Positions 57,157-64,000 of a DNA stretch of 64,000 nt are shown piece after piece. Source of the stretch: Spinacia oleracea (Eukaryota; Streptophyta; Magnoliopsida; Caryophyllales; Amaranthaceae); the NCBI RefSeq assembly GCF_020520425.1, contig NC_079487.1, forward strand, positions 88,169,141 to 88,233,140. The letters run 5' to 3'. Position 1 is the first letter of the stretch. Each line of letters starts with the position of its first letter. Below the pieces are notes generated by a model. It had not been told where the DNA came from and did no database searches. It saw only the letters and a program-made list of their open reading frames with translations. The translations under genes and the position numbers were made by a program.

Positions 57157-58021
57157 TGTCTCTGTTTAATGTTTTGAAGTTTTAGAGTTTAAATCTTTGT
57201 AAAACATTATTGGTTAATCATTCACAATAAATGAAAAGAATTCATTTTTCCATTTAATTTGTGGTTTATTAAATGATGAGTCCCTTCAATTTGACGATAT
57301 ATTCAAGATAGACTGTCAGGACCAGTCCTGTGACTAAGAAATGTCTATCAAGTGAACTTGAATGTCAAAGGTTGAAAATGGTCCCTAGTCGGAGTTTTCT
57401 ATAAAATTGGACGCATAGAAAACGTTAGACGACTAGAATGCAAGATGACTAGTAGTTCTGTTTCTTGAACTATGTGGACATAGCAATGTCATAATCATTT
57501 GCATAGATACTTACTTTGGGAAGACTAGTATCGGACAAGACCTATGAAACTTTACTGTAAGAGATGAAAATCTGTCATAAGTAAATTTCATTAAAATTAT
57601 TAGACACTAAATCCTCAATACCTGAGTGATTTGAGATTACTTGTTTGAGAACTGGTTGCTTTGACGTTGACCAACCGTCGCACCGTAAAAGGAGGCTATA
57701 AAGGCAACGCTCAGGTAATCACCTATCAAACGAAGTCTAATCTCAAGATCGCAAGATTGGGATTGTCCTCCCATAAATCGGGATGAGATGCTTAAAAGTT
57801 GTACAAGGCCACTCGGAGAGCTAGAAACTGTGAAATGCATGGCCGTGCTCGGATGAATCATAGGCTATGATTATCTGTTTATTTGATCAGTTGAACTCTG
57901 AAACCGAGGAACACCTCTGGACATAATAAGGATGACAACTCTTACCTTATGTTCAAGAGCAAGCATCGAGCGACAAAGGAATTAGGAAATGCACACTTGT
58001 CCCTAAGGACAAGTGGGAGAC
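57157..58021 (+). other. 3' untranslated region and polypurine tract of the Copia element
   Basis: 865 bp lie between the polyprotein stop and the 3' LTR, ending in AAGGACAAGTGGGAGAC, the polypurine tract. The reverse-oriented relative has nearly the same sequence at 60166-60920. An antisense frame of 74 codons (57861-57637) is open in both. Confidence 0.75.
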
Positions 58022-58712
58022 TGAAGGAAATAATGCCCTTGGTCCAAGTATGCATTCTATGTTAAGTCTAATAAATGCGGTTCAGTATTAATTAACAAGT
58101 TAATAATTCAGTGAGATCAAGTGAGCTGAATGCCTAGCTAGAGGCCGCTTCAGTTCAAGTGGAATTAATAATATTAATCTACAGCTTACTCTTGACTCAA
58201 CCCGTAGGGTCACACAAATAGTACGTAAACGGATCAAGTATTTAATGGCATTAGATACTCCATCTATGGATATTTGGAATCGACGGATCTTGGTTTCAGT
58301 GGGAGCTGAGATTGTCACAGGCAAGAAATGAATACTCCGGAAACGATGATATTGCCGGAAACGGAAATATGGATCGTATCGGAAATATAAATATTATCCA
58401 AGTCGTAGATTTTGCCGGAAACGGAAACATGGTACGTATCGGAAAATATTATCGGAAATGGAAATATTGCCAGAATCGGAAATATTGCCGGAAACGGAAA
58501 TATTGTCAGAATCGGAAATATTACTGGAATCGGAAAATAATTCCGGAAACGGAAATATTAAATATTTGTTCGAAACGGAAATTGATTCCGGAATCGGAAA
58601 TATTAAATATTGTTCGTATCGGAAATGAATTCCGGAACCGGGAATTTAATCGGAATCGTATCGTACGAATTAGCATCGGACGAGGCCTGCCGGACGAAGG
58701 CCCAGCACGAAG
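58022..58712 (+). repeat. 3' LTR of the complete Copia element, interrupted
   Basis: It starts TGAAGGAAATAATGCCC and matches the 5' LTR up to GGCC-AGCACGAAG. At 58713 the sequence switches to TGTTAGG, the end of a reverse-oriented LTR. The remaining half (GC island, TATA, R, U5) is missing here and should follow the inserted element. Confidence 0.9.
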
Positions 58713-60165
58713 TGTTAGGTTATGATACATATGACAATTCATAAATCATGCGGAAAAACCATAAAACCCAGGAATACATATTATTTACACATAATCATTT
58801 AGCATAGAATAGATGCATACTCTTTGTTGCGTGCCTTCCCTAGCTGCGCCCGAACCGAACAAGAACAAGTCTTTAGGACTCCAAGTGTCGTCCCTCCGTA
58901 GATAGTCCACAGCACGTCCGGATCCGCCTTAAGATTGACCAACTAGAATCGCCCTTAAGGTACTAGAAAATTTCGGCAATTTGAGCAAGATGTGTGTTTG
59001 AATTTTCTCTAAAAAACTCACTTTGAATACTTTGAAACTTGTGTTATAAATTGTGAGCCCTAGCCTCATATTTATAGCGGTATGGAAAGGGAATCGAAAT
59101 CCTATTCAGATACAAATTAATCAAACCTAGAATCCTACAAGAACTCTAATTTAATTAATTTATCAAATAGAATTAGGAATTTAATCATTAACCGAACTCT
59201 GCATGTTTTAGGAAACGTGCACGAACACAAACACTTGCACACACACGCACGACAGCCATGATGGGCCTCATGCGTGCGCGCGAGCAGCAGCCCACTCAGC
59301 GCCCGCGCGAGCAGCAGCCCACTCAGCGCCCGCGCGCGCTGCGCGCTGCGCGCGCTGTGCGTGCTGTGCGCTGCGCGTGCTGTGCGCGCTGTGCGCGCTG
59401 CGCGCTGCGCGCAGCCTGCTGGGCCTGGCCTTGCTGTTTGTGCGGTGCGCTTGGCTTGCTGGGCGATGGCCTGGCTTCGTGCTGGGCCTCGTCCGACAGG
59501 CCTCGTCCGATGCTTATTCGTACGATGCGCTTCCGATTAAATTTTCCGATTCCGGAATTCATTTCCGATACGAACAATATTTAATATTTCCGATTCCGGA
59601 ATTAATTTCCGTTTCGAACAAATATTTAATATTTCCGTTTCCGGAATTATTTTCCGATTCCGGTAATATTTCCGATTCTGACAATATTTCTGTTTCCGGC
59701 AATATTTCAGATTCCGGCAATATTTCCATTCCGGATGATATTTTCCGATACGTACCATGTTTCCGTTTCCGGCAACATCTACGACTTGGATAATATTTAT
59801 ATTTCCGATACGATCCATATTTCCGTTTCCGGCAATATCATCGTTTCCGGAGTATTCATTTCTTGCCTGTGACGATCTTAGCTCCCACTGAAACCAAGAT
59901 CCGTCGGTTCCGAATATTCATAGATGGAGTATTTAATGCCATTAAATACTTGATCCGTTTACGTACTATTTGTGTGACCCTACGGGTTCAGTCAAGAGTA
60001 AGCTGTGGATTAATATCATTAATTCCACTTGAACTGAAGCGGCCTCTAGCTAGGCATTCAGCTCACTTGATCTCACTGAATTATTAACTTGTTAATTAAT
60101 ACTGAAACGCATTTATTAGACTTAACATAGAATGCATACTTGGACCAAGGGCATTATTTCCTTCA
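58713..60165 (-). repeat. 3' LTR of the reverse-oriented Copia relative
   Basis: It begins TGTTAGGTTATGATACATATG and ends TTATTTCCTTCA. It contains a GC-rich island (about 59255-59520), different in sequence from the other copies, and the 18-bp-period array (about 59530-59850). Confidence 0.9.
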
Positions 60166-62450
60166 GTCTCCCACTTGTCCTTAGGGACAAGTGTGCATTT
60201 CCTAATTCCTTTGTCGCTCGATGCTTGCTCTTGAACATAAGGTAAGAGTTGTCATCCTTATTATGTCCAGAGGTGTTCCTCGGTTTCAGAGTTCAACTGA
60301 TCAAATAAACAGATAATCATAGCCTATGATTCATCGGAGCACGGCCATGCATTTCACAGTTTCTAGCTCTCCGAGTGGCCTTGTACAACTTTTAAGCATC
60401 TCATCCCGATTTATGGGAGGACAATCCCAATCTTGTGATCTTGAGATTAGACTTCGTTTGATAGGTGATTACCTGAGCGTTGCCTTTATAGCCTCCTTTT
60501 ACGGTGCGACGGTTGGTCAACGTCAAAGCAACCAGTTTTCAAACAAGTAATCTCAAATCACTCAGGTATTGAGGATTTAGTGTCTAATAATTTTAATGAA
60601 ATTTACTTATGACAGATTTTCATCTCTTACAGTAAAGTTTCATAGGTCTTGTCCGATACTAGTCTTCCCAAAGTAAGTATCTATGCAAATGATTATGACA
60701 TTGCCATGTCCACATAGTTCAAGAAACAGAACTACTAGTCATCTTGCATTCTAGTCGTCTAACGTTTTCTATGCGTCCAATTTTATAGAAAACTCCGACT
60801 AGGGACCATTTTCAACCTTTGACATTCAAGTTCACTTGATAGACATTTCTTAGTCACAGGACTGGTCCTGACAGTCTATCTTGAATATTTCGTCAAATTT
60901 GAAGGGACTCATCATTTAATACTAAACCAAGATTAAATGGAATATGAAATACATTTCATATATGATAAATGTTCAACCCCAATGTTTTACAACCATGGGC
61001 CTCAAACCCATTTTCTAAAACAATTCATGGAATTCAAAGCTATGCTTGATTTCCAGTGCTACAATGTGAGTGTTGCTTCTCACTTGTTGCATAGGTTTAG
61101 TTATCATGCTTTGCCAATCTTAATATCCTTTTCATCGAATGTTCTTCGAGATATGATGATAAGATCTTTTCGAGTTTGTTTATTATGTGATCTAGTCTTT
61201 CTCGCTACAATGGTGGTTCTACGCATTTCTCAATGAAGAACCATCAAGTTAGCAGACGTTTTTCTTGCTTCAAGAGTGGTTCCACGCATTTTTCAATGAA
61301 GAACCATCAAGCCAGCAGATAGGTGATCTACCCAAGTTCAGTGAAGAACTTTAAACAACCCTGTTTTATTGCTTCTTAGGCAATAATTACTTTTACTTCA
61401 ACTGTTTAGGTTGCTAGTGATGCTTTGTTTGGATTTGCTTATCCAAGCAGTTCACAGATATGTGGAAGACTTTCCAGCTATATCTTAGAACATATTTAAT
61501 TTCCCACGCAACAACTCATGGTCTTCAATCCATGTTGCCATTTCAAAACACGATGCTCTTTAACTCGTCCTTGTCAATGGTTAACTCCAAAGGGTCTTGC
61601 TTGATCCTTTGCCAGTGTTTATGCGTGTAGCATCAATATTTAGCATATCTTTATTTCCTTGAATCAAGAAGTAATCCTATGTACCTTTTCAGGTGCCATA
61701 AGTTTTTCTTGATCTCAATCTAATTGGTCTTCACTTAGATCAATAGAGATTGGTACATCTTCGTCATGCCTAAAGTCATACGATACGTTTTTGGCGATCC
61801 TCATATTATATCATACATGATAAATTCTTTTGCAGAATAATTCCCAATTGAATTCTATTCATGTAACTTTAGCTCATTCAATTTTAGTAGATACTGAATC
61901 CAGCTAAATTCTTTGACATATAATATAGGTTAAGAATCTCATTTAGACTCTTTGATGTTTAACTTAGTAAATGCTTATACATAGTTCAAACATTCTTTAC
62001 TTAGATTTATTCACATGGGTCGAATATCTCCAATGGAGACTTTCGTGTTTGATTTAGTAAATGCCATTACTTAATCCAAAACAATATCATAAGATCTTTG
62101 TAAATAGATCTTAATACCCAGTATGTACTAAGTTTCGCCATGGTCCATCATTGATGAATAATTTCAAATCTAAGTCATTAGCATTTGAATGTTATATTAC
62201 AATAGAGAGATATGTGTGTGATACACACAGGACCAATTAAGTTTTAAGTACTCCCACTAAACTTCTTATATATCTATAAGAATCATGTACATTTTATGAA
62301 ACTAAAATACTTATTAGCTTCACTAAAATACAGTTCCAACTCCCAATTGCTTGCTTAAATCTGTACTTAGATTTCGTAAGCTAGCTTTCTTTTCAAGCAT
62401 TTATTTGGATCCACAAATTCTATGACATACCATGTACATATTGTATTCCA

Positions 62451-62699
62451 TCATTTGATTGAGGAATACGTTTTGTCATCCAATTGCCATATGTACCAAT
62501 ATGCAATCATTGCTTGAATTATAGACTTAAGCATTACGATTTTGCATGAGGTTTCAACACAATCCATGCCATGAATTTGCTTGTAACCTTTAGCAACTAA
62601 TCTAGCTTTGTGTGGGAACACAATTCCATGTTTGATGGTTTTTATCCTTAAAACAAACTTGCAACCAATAGGTGTGAAACTATTCTTGCAAATCAACAA
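62451..62699 (-). pseudogene. Decayed Copia RT fragment
   Basis: The minus-strand frame includes HKARLVAKGYKQIHGMDCVE and VMLKSIIQAMIAYWYIWQLD, which align to the RT start of the complete polyprotein (KARLVAKGYRQVHGVDYDE and MLKSIRIMLAIAAYYHYEIW). Many substitutions lie between. A second fragment (63136-62930, minus, with MLQRIRTYSLRTLEVALKN) lies where the gag-pol 5' half would be but is not clearly alignable. Confidence 0.8.
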
Positions 62700-64000
62700 A
62701 ATTTCAATTTTGTCATCAAAACATTGAGTATGTTTTATGGCCTCTAACCATTTAAAACATTTGAGTCTATATATGGCCTCTAACCATTTTAGGGAATCTG
62801 GGTTTCGTCATAGCTTTCAAACTCATTAATCTACATGATAATAGTTTGACTGCAAGTTGTAGGTTTCTTCACTATTTAATAGAAGAATCTCATAGTTTCA
62901 TTGACCTGATCTCTATGTTTCTTCACTATCTAATAGAAGAATCTCATAGTTTCAGTATTTTGAATTCTATGCCTACTTGGGTATAGAACATCAAACAATA
63001 GAATATCAATAGCCACTTGAAAGTCCTTTGAATATTCTGTTCTCCTTGAAGCACTTGTAAAGTCTTCTAAGAGATATCTATTCTTTAAAGCCACTTCTAA
63101 CGTCCTTAAAGAATAAGTTCGGATTCTCTGAAGCACTTCGAAAAGCCTCCGGAATGTCCGTTTATGTTTGTTGTTCGCCTCGAAAACTTTCGAGGTCTAT
63201 TTTCTCCCACTTGTCATTTTGGAAACGAATCTCCAAAAGGACATTATTTCGAGCAAACAAACATTATGTTCTCAAAAATTCGTGGTAGAAACAATACCCT
63301 TGTGTCTCATTTGAATAAATCACAATGAAACATATATCTATGCTTGGGCCTTAGTTTGTTGAATAACAAAAATTAAGCTCCCACTGAGTTTAGGAACTCT
63401 TTAGATATATTATGAAAAGATATTCTGAAATTACTTTTCAATAGCTTTGACGAATTTGGTTTAGTTTGGTGGTAGTTGAGCATTTTGTTTTAGAAATTAT
63501 AGGAAAAGTCTTTATGATTCATCATTGATCGAATCAAGTACTAATTGACTTCGATCATTCCAACGTAGATATGCCATATCTTATGGACCTAGATTGTGAA
63601 CACACAATCATTGATGATCATATTTGGTCTCAAGTAATCATGAACATGATCTAACCTAGATCTTTATGATTTCTTGCCAAGTGGATTTTATACTTCTGAA
63701 TCTTTGAACTAGCCAAACAGATTCAAACTTATATCACATTGAGTAAATAAACCTATATTCACTCAAATCCATGTGAAATAATAAAGTTATAAAATCTTTC
63801 TTTAGCTTTGAACTCTATTGTCTAGGCGTTCTAACAATAGTTCATATCTTTGGTTACTTTCAACAAGTAAGACTAGTTGTCTTAAAATGATCTAGAAATC
63901 AATCAACTTTCAAAAGTTTATCAAAATAGAGCTTTTTGAATGTTAACTTGTTGATATGGTCTAAGCAACAATGCCAAAGATTAGTGGAACTCAAATCAAG

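Larger units (their letters stand above)
49030..58712 (+). mobile_element. Complete, potentially autonomous Copia element
   Basis: The 5' LTR is 49030-50401, the primer site starts at 50403, a leader runs to 53190, the polyprotein is 53191-57156, and the polypurine tract is next to 58021. The 3' LTR runs from 58022 and is broken off at 58712 by another insertion. I saw about five differences in the roughly 690 bp of shared LTR, so insertion was recent. The polyprotein has all catalytic residues and no stop. The 5' LTR lies inside an older LTR of the same family. Confidence 0.92.
58713..64000 (-). mobile_element. Reverse-oriented, non-autonomous Copia relative (partial)
   Basis: The first part (58713-60165) is a 1453-bp LTR with intact TG..CA ends. 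It is followed by a polypurine tract (plus TCTCCCACTTGTCC at 60166-60179) and 3' UTR almost identical to that of the complete element (60180-60920). From about 60920 the internal DNA is divergent and nearly stop-ridden, with only short Copia traces. The element continues past the window end. Its right LTR is not visible. Confidence 0.85.

Noticed and set aside
62930..63136. 68-codon minus-strand frame as a gene
   Set aside because: Lies in decayed Copia internal sequence with no confident domain; treated as part of the defective element.

Overview
The window is nuclear DNA of a eudicot plant. It holds two ordinary, intron-structured host genes at the left end (about 0-15.7 kb), followed by about 48 kb of nested transposable elements. 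The frequent short ACGGAGTA-type words, the retroelement types and the form of the two proteins suggest a Caryophyllales genome, perhaps spinach or a relative. That species guess is inference only.

Host genes. A plus-strand gene (CDS 725-1969, one exon) encodes a peroxisomal sarcosine/N-methyl amino acid oxidase ending in SKL. Convergent to it on the minus strand is a large eight-exon gene (CDS 15183 down to 4155). It encodes a predicted 2763-residue coiled-coil protein with a C-terminal membrane anchor, matching the trans-Golgi TNO1 (SYP41-interacting) family. Two MITEs lie between their 3' ends.

15.7-24 kb is AT-rich. It holds Helitron termini, one complete 961-bp Helitron that carries an internally deleted Copia element, tandem 253-273 bp repeats, a CACTA MITE and unexplained filler.

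24.07-35.93 kb is a minus-strand Gypsy element of Athila/Tat type with two LTRs, a PBS, gag and protease. It has no reverse transcriptase or integrase. A second ORF sits downstream and may have its own promoter. Palindromic GTGCGATCGCAC islands sit upstream of the LTR TATA box and again upstream of the second ORF.

35.93-46 kb is a stack. A chromovirus-like LTR is interrupted by a solo Copia LTR (TSD CTATG). An old RTE-type LINE is interrupted by a second solo LTR of the same Copia family (TSD CTTAG) and by a full-length but broken L1-type LINE with a perfect 15-bp TSD.

46-64 kb: a Tat/Ogre-like LTR end is cut by a Copia LTR (47804). That LTR is cut by a complete, apparently functional Copia element (49030 onward, polyprotein 53191-57156), whose 3' LTR is in turn cut by a reverse-oriented relative (58713 to beyond the window) with decayed coding sequence. 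Five copies of this LTR family share an 18-bp-period array and a GC-rich variable island upstream of the TATA box; the interrupted 3' LTR of the complete element keeps only the array.

I saw no CRISPR array, rRNA or tRNA gene and no new host pathway. The most interesting material is the regulatory architecture of the two retroelement families and the pol-less element with a second ORF.
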